DNA of 64,000 nucleotides, taken from contig JAQSEB010000130.1 of the NCBI GenBank assembly GCA_030063045.1, positions 62,001 through 126,000 of the forward strand. The letters run 5' to 3'. This document shows positions 1 to 10,869 of the stretch, in pieces. The position numbers were made by a program, and so were the translations under genes. Position 1 is the first letter of the stretch. Every line of letters starts with the position of its first letter. Origin of the DNA: Pratylenchus scribneri (Eukaryota; Nematoda; Chromadorea; Rhabditida; Pratylenchidae). Under the pieces are notes generated by a model that had not been told where the DNA came from, did no database searches, and worked only from the letters and a program-made list of their open reading frames with translations.

Positions 1-380
1 ACTGATTGATTTTAGTTTATAAGCAAATTTGGACTATATGTATTTTAAAATTTGAATGTATTTTAATCCAAAAATCATTCAAATTATTCGAGTTTTAATT
101 AAATTAAAAATTATTTTTGATAAATATAAATAAAATTCATTTATAAAAGAATTTCTATCATTATCCCATCATTTTAATAATCTAATGTATATAAAATTAT
201 AACTATTTTGCACCTTATTTGGCGTTTGGCAATGGCTTTGTCCAGCACTTTGGGCCTGAAAAATTATGCAATTGAATAGTAAGTTTTTTAAATAAATTTT
301 GTAAAAAATGCGAACATAAATAATGTTGCATAAATAAAAATTAAATAATTTAGCTAATTTATTTTGAAAAGAAGGGAAAA

Positions 381-591
381 TTCGGTACTAATGCAGATTG
401 GCCCCTACGTGGGAAAGAGGATGATGATGATGATGAAGAAGAAGATGAAGTTAAGGAAGATAATGATGAGGATGATGATGAGGATGGTTAAGAAGATGAT
501 TAAGAAGAATATCTAAGCCTCATCTTCTTCTTCTTCATCATCTTCATCCTCATCCTTTCCCACTTAGGGGCCAATCTGCATTAGTACCGAA
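381..591. repeat. Inverted-repeat (hairpin) element, MITE-like
   Basis: The ends 381-417 and 555-591 are 37-bp inverted copies with a single mismatch (core TTCGGTACTAATGCAGATTG). The interior continues the symmetry as GATGAT/GAAGAA repeats on the left and TCTTCATC repeats on the right, so almost all of the ~210 bp can fold into one long hairpin. No target-site duplication was recognised. A small non-autonomous foldback element is the simplest reading. Confidence 0.7.
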
Positions 592-870
592 AATTCTTTT
601 ATGTGTTGCAGTCAAATGGGCTCAAAGGGAAAATAATGTTCCTCCTTATCTTTTTTCTTTTTTTTCCATTGAACAATGTGCTCTCTTTTTTTTTGAAATG
701 AGAAGGTAGGGAAAAGGAAAAAAAAGCAAAAAAAGGGAAATGTATCCCATAAAAAATTCAGGAATATTTTTTTATTAATTTTAATGGAATTTCATTCATA
801 ATTCAGAAGCGGATTTTTATGTTCCGGTGCAAAAATTATTTTAAAAAAAAAATTTAAACAAAAAAATAAA
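592..870. other. AT-rich 3' flank of the 871-7116 gene
   Basis: No gene is visible. On the minus strand this is the 3' end of the neighbouring gene: an AATAAA-type signal (TTTATT at 771-776 on the plus strand) lies about 95 bases past its stop codon. Confidence 0.4.
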
Positions 871-3800
871 TTAAATTCCTCCGCTGTTTACCTGTGCACT
901 GCCCCAGAGTCGATAGAATTGGCTAACATTTTTGGGCTGTATCCCATATTTTCCATGCAAACTATTTTGTCCACCACCATTTGGGGTTGTTTGTCCATTT
1001 CTTTGTTGTTGTTCATTGGCCGGCATTTCTGGGGATTGTCCATTTTGTTGTTGATATGGCCCAGGACTAGTTGGAGCCGATGAATAAATTGTGGATTGGG
1101 AGCTGCTGAGCGATTTACGGATGGCAGCCAATGAGCCTGGGGCCGGTTCACGCATCACTTTGAATAATAAAGGGAATTTATTTGGAGGATTTTGGCGAAT
1201 TTTTTTCGGAATTAAAAATATTCGTAAAAATTTTGAAAATTGGATGGCTTAATTGTTATCTGATTTGATTTGATGTATATTCAATTACCCGTCAGCAGCA
1301 GGTTAAATCGTTTTTATTATCCAAGTTTTTTTTTGTTAATTTAATTCATTTTTTAATCTGTTTTTGATTCCGGCAAAATCAATTTCTAATACAATTTTTC
1401 TGTTTGCCACCTATTTTGGATATGCTCAACTGTAATTATCATTAAATTCTAGGCAACGCCCATTGAAAATTTGTTGAGAATCAATTGAAGAAATGAAATT
1501 ATTGTGTTTATATTTTGGCACAAATGAAAGGGATAAAATGGAAATATCATGGGTGGTAATATTTTTACAAAAATGATGACCATCATCACTTTTTCTACCA
1601 TCCTATACCCACTTTTACAATTCAACAAAATTTAGCAGAAAATAAATATAAAGAAAATTACGAATTTATTTCTTACCAATTTTGCCATTTCCATTTGCCC
1701 AAATCGACTGTTGGGGACCACCCATCATTGTTTTATTCCAGCCTCCCCCACTTCCATTGCTCTCTGTCGAATGTTGACGATGCATCTTTGAATTGGATTA
1801 AATTAATTAATATAAATTATTTTATTATTTTAAAATATTGTAGATTAACAATTAATTAATTAAAAATAAATAATTTAATTTTTAAAATTTTAATTAAACT
1901 TTTTAAAAATTAAATTAATTAATTAATTATTATTAATTATGGAAATTAAAATAAATAATTTTCCTACCTTTTTGCCACCCTCTTGTGCCATTGGCGATGA
2001 TTTGCCATTTGCATGTTGGAATTCACGGCGTTGAAATTGTTGGAGAATGTCGGCCACCGGACGTTGGCATTCCGCCACAATTTGATGCTTTCTTTCATTT
2101 TCTTCCTCTCCAAATTCAGGGCCAATATTCCCATCGGCCGGAAATGGATGTGGCGTATTCTTGCGTTTTGGCTAGAAAAAATTAATTGGAAGATAATATA
2201 AATATTTTTTTTTTAATTTTTTAATATTTATTGAGTCCCTTTTAGGTCTTATTTCTTTGATTTTGCATAAAAAATCAAAACTTAAAAATGTACGCAATTT
2301 TTAATTGGCACTAACAATGCTTTTTCACTTTGGCCTATATCTAATCTGCAATTTCTCTAAATTCATTCAATTTTGCTGGTATTTTGGTTATCACAAGTTT
2401 TGAAATTTCTCTCAATTTTAGCCATAAAATGATACAAAATTTGCTTAATTTAAATTAATATCCACTTGAGAAATTAATTTAGCTGACAAAATTCTTGTAC
2501 ACTTTTCTATACATCAAATTCGTTGACAAAATATTTTTAAGACACAATGGATCAACTTACCCGCTGATTTTCTTCTTCTAAAGGTGTAGTTTCTTTTGTT
2601 CCATTTCCGTGGCCATCATTTTGACATCCAAATTGGAAATGTGCCGACTTTTGGCGTCGAGGCATTTTTTGCTGTTGCCTTTTTTGGCCATCCTCCTCCT
2701 CCCCATCTCCTTTGAATGATTGGCCACGCTGGAAAAGGCTGACCATTTGGCGAATTCCTTCTAACCCTTTGCTGCCAATTTCACGGCGAATCATTTCCTG
2801 TGAATGTGAAGAATAATTTTTGGACTTTAGAATGGAAATAATCCTCTAATGTCTAAACACTTAAAACTGCAAAGCTGGCTTAGTTTAAATTTCAAGGCTA
2901 TGTCTACAAGTCTGTTAATTTTGTCAAATTACTTATAATAATGTCCAATAAATCATCAATATTTTTAGCGTTTTATTTTTTAATCAAATAATTCCATCAA
3001 TTTTTAAAAATTGAATATTTCGTGATTTCGTCCATAATTATAAATTATTGGTCAATTAATTAGATTAATATATTATTGTATAATAATAACCGTGTTACAT
3101 CGAGATACACTCTATGGACTTAAATATTAATTATTTTTTAAGCTTCCGGATCCCCCGGAAGCAATTTCCAAAAATTGATACCAGAGACACAGTTTTATCC
3201 GGTCTTGGATCAGCAAAGTACTTTATTAAATACTTGCTCAAAGGCAATTGTTAAGGCTGAAATTCAGCTATTTATTTAATGCATTCTAGTAAATTGCAGA
3301 TGCGTTGGAAGGGTCACAAAGGGCATACATTTCCTGCATCTTCCATATCCCTTTGACCAATGGGAAAGAATGATATGTCTACTCATTTCTTTTTACTCCT
3401 AGACTATCCTCTCTCTATTGAAACACTCATCTTAATCGCATTCCCTTTCCCCTAGTTTCTGCGGCAGACACCAGCAGAAAAGAGAGCCTCCTTCCCTTTT
3501 GTGTTGTTTTTGTTTACTTCCCAATTCCCATAAACAAAAATTTGGAAAAGCGATAAATATTGGAGACTTTGGAAATGCCTTTTTTATAATTTGATTTTTG
3601 TTGTTTGCTTTTCGCAAAATTTTATTAAAAAATATAAAATAGAAAAGACACATTTTTATTTATAATTTTTCCTAATTAATTAATAAGACTGTTTGGAGAA
3701 TTTTTATGAACTTTTTTTCAATTCCGATCAATATTTTTTAATTTATTTGCTAATTACTATCAATGAATATTATTTATAACATTTCATTATCTTCATTGTA

Positions 3801-6800
3801 TTGTAAGCCTTTCTATTTAGTTGATGTGATGCTCCTCATTTAGAGAGGTTATTCTTTATAAAATTAGGCTACTCTCCATCTAAATAAGAATCGAAAAATT
3901 AAAGCTCTATATTAAAATAGAGCTAATAGTTTTATAAGCTAATAGAAAAATCGCCTTTCTCACCTGCTTTTCCGGCTCAAATGCTGTCACAATTGTGGAG
4001 GCAGGTCGCGGGAAAGGCGAAGCCGGATCATTCAATGGGGTTCGAACATGGATATCGCCACCTACACCAATTTGTTGTGCTAATGGAGAACATGGTTGTT
4101 GCCCCGATGAGTTGGATGAATTGCTGTTGCTTAATTGACTGGTACGATGCGGCGGCTGAAAATTTAGGATAATTGGAATAATTTTGAAATTTTTTTTGCT
4201 GAATTTTTTATTAGATTTTTATGGTTTATTTGGCTAAGCATGAATTTTAATTTCAATTTTGTCTACTGCGCCATTTTTGGTAAGTCAGATGTCAACATTT
4301 GCCATTTGAATAGATCTAAATTTGTAAATGCTGACATTGCCTTAACAAAATGGACAAATCTGCAATGAAATAGATGTATATTCATTTTCGGCGCCCAAAA
4401 TCATTTTTAGAAATAAATTTTAAATTAATTTTGATTTAAAAAAGATTTTATTAAAAAAATGCAAACAATTATTATTCCTCGATTGCCGATTTCATTGTTG
4501 CTGTCAATTTCTAAACGAAGGGGCAAAGAACGTTCACGGCTAGGGACAATTGGTGGCTGATGGCCATCATCCATCCTTCTTGTTTCGGCTTCAACAAATT
4601 CTTCAGTGTCATTGCCTTCATCAACATCATCATTTGTCTGGCTCAATGAGTGTTCATCATTGTTATCATCTTCATTGTTGACGGTGAGAATGGTGGCCGA
4701 ATACTGTTGTAATAATTCCAATTTTACTTTCCTTTAAATTCCTCTGATTTTTAAATTCAATAAATAAAAATTTTGCATCATTATTCAGAAGAAAAATAAA
4801 TTCAATAAATGCCCAGTTTCATGATAGGAAGCAAAATTAATTTATAAATATTCAAATTTAATGTTTACTTCAATTTTTGGATACTCTGTTTAGGTTTCGG
4901 GACATTGTTGTGAACATTATATTTACTTTTTTTATATTTTGGTTTTCTAAACAAACTTTTGTAAAGTTTTGTTCTGAATTTTCCAAATAGATGATTTTAC
5001 ATTACATATAATAATAGCAATTTCTTTGGCCATAGTTCAACAAGAAGTAACTAATTCAGAAAGTTGATACACCGTTGGATAGCCCCAAATGTCCTCTAAA
5101 AGCTTTTCCGATTTTTCAAAAATTTTTGAAATACTTTATTTTCAAAAAATTCTAATTTATAATAATTAAATTCTTTTAAGAATTTTTAAAGCTTTGTAAT
5201 AAATTAAAAAAAGATTTTTTAGAGGACTTTATCATAATGACATATCATCTTGCATAAATAATTATTGCCTTGTTGACTATGACCAAAAGCCTGCCCAAAG
5301 CACATAGACTGAAACAACCCATAATAGAATTATTACCCTTAAAGATATGTAAGATTTTCTGAAGAGACAAATTTATTAAAATTGGAAATGCCAAATTATA
5401 TATGACACTTTTGAGCTTTCTCTTCTAAAGTTTCCTTATGGCCAAAAGAATACCCAATTTCTCCTATCAATTCAATCTCACCTGTTGCTGCTGAATTGCA
5501 TTTTCCATTGCGGAATTGACCAAACTGCGCGATAACTGACTGCTATTCCCTTGGCTTCGGCCCTCCTCCAAATTCCATTCCCCTTCATTATCCTCATCTT
5601 CTCCTTCCGTTTTGCGTGGAGTGTCCTCACCAATTGTGGCCACCAATGAACGAATTGAATCGAGGCAAGCTTCGCCTATGAAAATTTTTGATTTGATATA
5701 ATTCAGTTAAATTACATTTTATTTAATCATTATCACAAATCACAATATTTTTTCTTAATTAATAATATATACATATAGACCTTTATTTTATAATTTTTTA
5801 ATTCGAACTTCTAATTTCTTAGATTTACGAAAGTAATTATTTGCCTATAATCTGTCTCCAGATTTAGAAAAAATTTTTTTCTCAGGCAATTTCTCTCATA
5901 ATTTTAGGCAAAAAAATTGGAAAAATCACTTTCATTTTTTGCCATAATTTAGCCAAAGTTTTGTATTCCTGGAGAATATTTATTATACGATTCGCCATAT
6001 ATATTATTCATTAAGACCTGCTAAAAAGTATGCAAAAAAACTTCAAATCATAAATGCTGATTTCATCGGCAATATTAGAAATTCGGATGTGAGGCTATGG
6101 TCAAAATTATATTTTATTTTCCCACTAACCAGTTGAAGGTCGACTATCCTCCTCCATTTCGGTTTCAGTATTGCCATTGCCATCGCGCGGTGTTGTTTCC
6201 TCCTCATCCTCCATGTCCACATTTTGTTGTCTGGCCAATCCCTTCTCCAAACTGTTTCGATGGGCCAACAAATGGAGGGAGGGTTCATCCTCTTCCTCCT
6301 CCTCTTCCTGACGTGGTGTCGGTGTTCTTGGTGTATTCTCAACACTGGCATGTCCGGCGGAACGGAAACTGTTGGGTGGGGCTGATGTGGAATTGGGAGA
6401 GGATGGATTTTCATTATCATTATTGGGAGAGGCTGCTGTGGGCGATTGGGCAAAACGCACTTCGGGCAGACGAATTTGTTGGAAAACGGCGGTGATCAAA
6501 TCTGAAAAAGTGTGAAAAAAAATGTTTGCATTGAAAATTTGCTTAATGGGATTTTGGACAATTTGAAAAAATTATAGACTAAATTATTTTGATTTTTTCT
6601 AAGGTTTATTATAGTTAATTTAAAAATGCTAAACAAAAAGTTAAATAATTGATGCCCTAACAAATTTTACCAAATTGAATTTAATTTTAAAAATAATAAT
6701 TTAGAATGCTACTATGAATAAGACTTATTTCATTGAATATTTGCTATTTTTTCATAAGAAAATGCCAACATTTACAAAAGTGACCTACCCCAATGGTAAT

Positions 6801-7116
6801 GTTGATATTGGGCTTACTTATAAGAATGAATGGCATTAATTGTTAGAATAAAAGAGGCAAAATTGATGCTTATTAACATTACTAATTAATCAAAGGAAAA
6901 TTCTTAATAAATTTTAAAAAAAAATTTATTAAAATATCAAATGTTTTGAAGCCCAAATTATATTGATAATTACTCCGACTAACCATCTTCTTTTGGCGGA
7001 TCATCCGGCTGTTGCCCGCTGAACACTTTGGCCATGTCCAATTCGCTGATGGTCGAATCCGCAGTTTGCGGTGGTGAAATTCCCAATTCAATGTTCACAA
7101 CTTCTCCGCTGTACAT
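871..7116 (-). CDS. Uncharacterised disordered Ser/Gln/Glu-rich protein, 8 exons
   Basis: Exons on the minus strand are 7116-6984, 6501-6130, 5675-5482, 4155-3964, 2797-2561, 2171-1968, 1785-1677 and 1157-871. All introns are GT-AG and the phases agree throughout, giving 575 aa. The ATG at 7116 is not preceded by an AG, so I take it as the true start. The protein has low complexity: an acidic Glu run near residues 110-118, several Thr-Pro/Ser-Pro sites, a Gln run near 230, a helical segment (EMIRREIGSKGLEGIRQMVS) near 298-317, a second helical stretch (VAECQRPVADILQQFQRREF) encoded by exon 6, and a Gln/Asn/Gly-rich tail ending GGI. No signal peptide, membrane segment or enzyme motif is seen. 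I do not recognise the family; a regulatory or scaffold protein is only a guess. Introns carry MITEs and hairpin repeats but none enters an exon. Confidence 0.8.
4275..4346. repeat. ~72 bp hairpin repeat, copy 1
   Basis: Inverted ends around TGTCAACATTT and AAATGCTGACATT. The same small hairpin recurs at about 6762-6835 and 47405-47478. The present copy is the most diverged. Confidence 0.45.
4467..4733 (-). CDS. Orphan acidic exon-like ORF inside an intron of the 871-7116 gene
   Basis: A minus-strand open frame reads LLQQYSATILTVNNEDDNND and continues acidic (DDVDEGNDTEEFVEAETRR) to IGNRGIII, followed by a possible GTTTGC donor. Composition and codons look coding. However, the possible acceptors just upstream (AAAG near 4734) do not give the phase needed to join the flanking exons at 5482 and 4155, which fit each other perfectly without it. 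It may be an alternative exon, a relic, or a nested fragment. Confidence 0.35.
5025..5287. mobile_element. ~265 bp MITE (family 'GGCCATAGTTCAACAAG'), copy 1
   Basis: Left end TTGGCCATAGTTCAACAAG and right end TTGTTGACTATGACCAAAA are inverted copies, and inside them TGTCCTCTAAAA is mirrored by TTTTTAGAGGACTTT. Length is ~263 bp with no coding capacity. It lies in an intron of the 871-7116 gene. Other copies are near 8190, 8508, 9230 and 49578. Confidence 0.65.
6762..6835. repeat. ~72 bp hairpin repeat, copy 2
   Basis: Contains AATGCCAACATTTAC and the mirrored AATGTTGATATTG around a CCTACCCCAATGG centre. The centre closely matches the copy at 47405-47478. Intronic. Confidence 0.45.
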
Positions 7117-8190
7117 TTTTAATGTGATAATGCAAATTCCAAATCGAATAAAATCTTTAAACTGTTTAATTTAATTAAAATTTATAATTAAAAAAACTTG
7201 CACGAAATTTTATGGGAATTTGTTCACTAATGAATAATTTAATATTCGGAGTAAATAATAAATTCAATACCATAGTCTCGATTAGGATGACTAAATTAGA
7301 GAAAAATTTAATGAATTCAATGAAAATTTCAAAAATTTATGATCAAAAAACTGGAAAAAATAGTCCAAAATTGATCAATATTCATTACTGATATAAATTT
7401 CTGATCAGTTTAAGTTTCATCATCATTTAAAATGTTCCTAAGTAAAAGTATAAATTATAAATATTAATTTTTTATTAAATGTTGAAAGATGCTGTGCTGA
7501 TATAATCTCTAATAAACAAAATTTGAGTTATTAAATTAAATATTGGATACATTCATTAAGCTAGATTTGGGAAAGAATTGTCTAATTGCTTAATAAACAA
7601 AATGTTTGTTTATAATTAAGCGAAAACAATGTAAAAATATGCGATTTTCAATTATTGGAAGGAAACTAGGAGGGATTTTGATGCTAATTAATTAGTTTTG
7701 CGCATTTTTGTTTGATTTGTTCCTCTTTCATTCAAACATATTGCTTTCTTTATTTTTCCTCCCCCAATCAAATGAAATGTGGGAGAATAAAATCGCCCTG
7801 AGGGAAAACAAAAAAGTATTGTTGGGATTCTGGCGATTAATTTCCTCGCCACCAATGCTTCCAACAAAATTTTCATTATCGCCACCGCCTTTGATCAATT
7901 CTGCCTTTGGTTTTTTTGCTAATTTTATGGCTAATGAACGCATCCATCCACCAAAGGTTTTCCCATTCTTCTTTTCCATTGTATTATTTGCGAGGGAGAT
8001 TTGCGGCTGTTGGGGGTGGTTGGGTGGACAATCATCGTGCGGGGAGATTAGCCATGAAAATGAGAAGGAGGAGATGAGCGAAAGGCAACAAGCTAATTTG
8101 CCTTTTTTCAATTGTTTCATCAATTAAAATTTTTGTGGAGAATTTTGATTGTTTTTATTTTTACCAGAGAGGCAAAATTAACATAATGGG
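7117..8190. other. Intergenic; one purine/pyrimidine-biased coding-like patch
   Basis: This is mostly AT-rich 5' flank of the 871-7116 gene. The patch 7728-8123 has an open minus-strand frame of 131 codons starting MMKQLKKGKLACCLSLISSF, which would resemble a signal peptide. It is open on the plus strand as well, has no clear splice context, and ends in low-complexity sequence. I regard coding as possible but unproven; regulatory DNA is equally likely. Confidence 0.25.
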
Positions 8191-8475
8191 AAAGCAAACA
8201 ATTGGGGAAATTGGAAGATTATATGCCATTAAAGTTCTATTTATTACTTGACAAAGTGGCTTTCTAATAACTTTATAAACTCTAATACCAAAAAAGTATT
8301 TGATCTCTTCCAATGTAATGAATCATAATTTTTAAGGGCCATTTATTTTACAAATATTATAATATTTCGAAAAATTAATATAGCTAGTTTTTAGTGGACT
8401 ATTAGTAATTTCGAATGGCATTTCTCTTTCTCGAAAGTAATTGTTCCCTTATCGAGTTATGTCCAGAATCCTTAT
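8190..8475. mobile_element. ~265 bp MITE family, diverged copy 2
   Basis: The right end (CGAATGGCATTTCTC through TTATCGAGTTATGTCCAGAA) matches the right end of the copy at 9230-9501. The left part (ATATGCCATTAAAG, AAAGTGGCTTTC) matches that copy's left half more weakly. Confidence 0.4.
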
Positions 8476-8507
8476 TGAATAGAGAAATACTTCGAGGTGT
8501 TTTTTTA

Positions 8508-8715
8508 GCCATATTTCAAGAAGGAAGCAATCAATTTGGAAAGGCGATATGCCATTTTAAAGCCCTAAATGTCTTTTAAAATTGTCTATTATTTTCGAAA
8601 GTTTTGAAAAAAGCTTTTTCTTAAAAATTCTTATTTATTCACACTCAAAAACACGTAACTTTTTGAAAGATGGATTTCATTAAAATAAAAGCATTTTTAT
8701 GGCCAAAGAGAATGT
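8508..8715. mobile_element. ~265 bp MITE family, diverged or truncated copy 3
   Basis: Starts AGCCATATTTCAAGAAGGAA and shares GCGATATGCCATTTTAAAG and CCTAAATGTCTTTTAAAA with the family's left half. The right end survives only as TTATGGCCAAAG. Confidence 0.4.
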
Positions 8716-8734
8716 GGAATTACTTGGCAGAATT

Positions 8735-9229
8735 AAGGACAAAATGAAGGCTTTGATATGATGAATAAGCCAAATAAGCCGTATCGCCGCGTCAATCGGC
8801 TAATTGCGCACCACCCAAAAAGAGAGAAAGAAGAAATGGAAGCCGACGGCGACGGCCATCCATTCCAAAGCAAGGGTGGCCCTTTTGACAAAATGACCAC
8901 CACCCAAAAGAAGAGATGGAAAGGGGAAGGGGAAGGAAGATGATTTGGTGGAAGATGGCCGAAAATGACGACGACGCCTTGGAGGCGAAGACAACGACGA
9001 AGAAAGGATGGAGGCAAGGTGGGCGGAAGGACCACAGCGCGCAATAAAGAAGACGGAAAGGGGAAAACGTCGTCGCCGTGGGGGAAGATGGGAAGAAAGG
9101 CAATGAATGCGCCATGGTCGGCTGCACCCACCATCTTCATCCCCTCCTCTTTTCCTCGTTCTTCCTTGCGCACCCAAAAATGTTGTCCAGTCATCAACAG
9201 TGGGAACTTTTTCAGTAGGTGGGGTTTTT
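8735..9229. other. Purine-rich GC island, open on both strands
   Basis: About 500 bp of G+A-rich plus strand (AGAGAGAAAGAAGAAATGG, GGAAAGGGGAAGGGGAAGG) stands out from the AT-rich surroundings. Long frames are open on both strands because stop codons are depleted by the composition. No convincing splice sites or protein motifs were found. It may be a promoter or regulatory island, or an unrecognised exon. Confidence 0.35.
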
Positions 9230-9501
9230 CTTTTGGCCATTTTCAACAAGGTAACAACCAATTTTGCGATATACCATTCGAACGCTTACATTGCCCTCTA
9301 AAAAGTGGCTCCTTTAAAATTTATTATACAAGCTTTAATAAATACTACATGTCTTTGAAGAGTGAAATAAACAGGAATATTTTATAGAAAATCTGCATAT
9401 CTTAAAAATTATATAGCTACTTTATAGAGGACTTTTAAGGTTTTCGAATGGCATTTGGCATTCTCGAATTAATTGTTTCCTTATTGAGCTATGGCCAAAA
9501 G
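9230..9501. mobile_element. ~265 bp MITE family, best-preserved copy 4
   Basis: Left end CTTTTGGCCATTTTCAACAA and right end TTGAGCTATGGCCAAAAG are inverted copies. The symmetry extends ~75 bp inward (ATACCATTCGAACG against TTTTCGAATGGCATTTGG; GCCCTCTAAAA against TATAGAGGACTTTTAA). No ORF. Confidence 0.7.
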
Positions 9502-9870
9502 TATGGCTAGGCAGATATTGAAATGTCTTGTTTCTGGCAACAACACGAAGATGGTGGGTGGATTCTGGGCCCCTGGGGGCACAATGGGGAGGAAATATGG
9601 ACGGAAGAAAAGGAAAAGGAGAAAACAGGTTGGATTACAAATATGGCTGATGGGAATGGACAGGTTGGGTGTGGTTGGTTCAATTGAAGGAGGAGATGGG
9701 GGCCGATGAATATTATGGCCGAAATAATGGCCGAATGGGGGCGATTGATGTCCGCAAACCCATCCCCTCATAAAGAGGGGTGCGGTGAATGGCCCTTCTC
9801 ACCAAGGAACCACCGCAAAAATGGTCGATGGAAAGGGGCTATGGGAGAGTGAAGAGCCACCCACCGCATT

Positions 9871-9916
9871 CACATATAAATATAAGCCTCCTCCCTTCAA
9901 AACCCCTCAAGGGATT
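9871..9916 (+). promoter_or_regulatory. TATA-box block, copy 1
   Basis: CACATATAAATATAAGCCTC is followed by CCTTCAAAACCCCTCAAGGG. A second copy of the same arrangement starts at 10103, about 232 bp downstream. The spacing and content resemble a core promoter with a conserved downstream element, but no adjacent gene was identified. Confidence 0.3.
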
Positions 9917-10102
9917 GGATATATTGATCCGCGCCGATCGCTTTCGATCGGGCCCATTTTTGAAAGAAAATATAAAGAAAGGGAAACTGTCTAAATGGAA
10001 AATTTACATATTGGCTAATTGGCCAAAAAGTACAAAAAATGAAGCTAAGAAAAGCCAATGGCAAAGATGGCTAGCCAAAATTCCATTGCTTAATCAACGG
10101 GT

Positions 10103-10155
10103 TATACATATATAAAGCCTCTTTTCTACTCCATTCAAAACCCTTCAAGGGATGA
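10103..10155 (+). promoter_or_regulatory. TATA-box block, copy 2
   Basis: TATACATATATAAAGCCTCT is followed by CATTCAAAACCCTTCAAGGG, a diverged repeat of the block at 9871-9916. Confidence 0.3.
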
Positions 10156-10613
10156 GGTTTAAATTGGCGAATATTCCTATGCCAAAACTATTAATTGAAA
10201 AGAAAAGATTTAAATTTTGAGATATTTAATTTGAACAGCCCTTAAATCACACAATGGTTTTTCAAAATCAGTCACAGGGTTTGGCTTAGAATTACCCTAG
10301 GATTCCTTCGGGATAATCTTAAGTTCGTAGGATAGGAAAAGCCGCATTTTGATTGATATTAGAAGCTCTCCTTGGGAAGTTTAAAATCTGGGGACAGCAG
10401 ATATAACTGATTAGTACTGGAAAGAGATGCTATAACGTAACAAAATGGCATATGCCAAAAATGTTTATTATGGTCTGGTGTCTGGTCACAAAGGTTTTTC
10501 CCCAAATCAATTGGAATATACATATTAATTTCCTATAAATTAATTGTAATTAAATAATTTTAAAAATTCTGGGAGGCCTATCTAGACCTAAAATATTATC
10601 ATCAAAATGTGCG

Positions 10614-10757
10614 AGAATGGCGAGCCAACCATTTCTAAGGCACATGAAAGCCGATTGCGCAAACACAAAATATCGTCGTTGATTGTGGCGGCCAACCCCC
10701 GAAGAAGTAGGAATATGGTCGTATCTCAAATGGCAGTCAGTCATTTTTAAATCCTCT
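10614..10757 (+). CDS. Small coding-like ORF of uncertain strand
   Basis: In an AT-rich region, 10614-10757 has higher GC and is open on both strands. The plus strand reads 47 codons (MCENGEPTISKAHESRLRKH to stop). The minus strand reads MTDCHLRYDHIPTSSGVGRH within a longer frame. Neither shows a recognised motif or definite splice sites. It is listed as a possible exon fragment only. Confidence 0.2.
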
Positions 10758-10869
10758 TTTATCCACAATTCCCAGGAAACGATGATGCCTACCCCATTTT
10801 TGGCAAATCGGCGGATGGATTAGACTGCCGGGCACATTTTTCAATTAGTTTGATTGGTTGGTCTTGAGA

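Noticed and set aside
8735..9261. Arg/Ser- and Pro/Phe-rich open frames on both strands
   Set aside because: Stop-codon depletion from purine-rich composition; no splice sites or conserved motif, and both strands are equally open.
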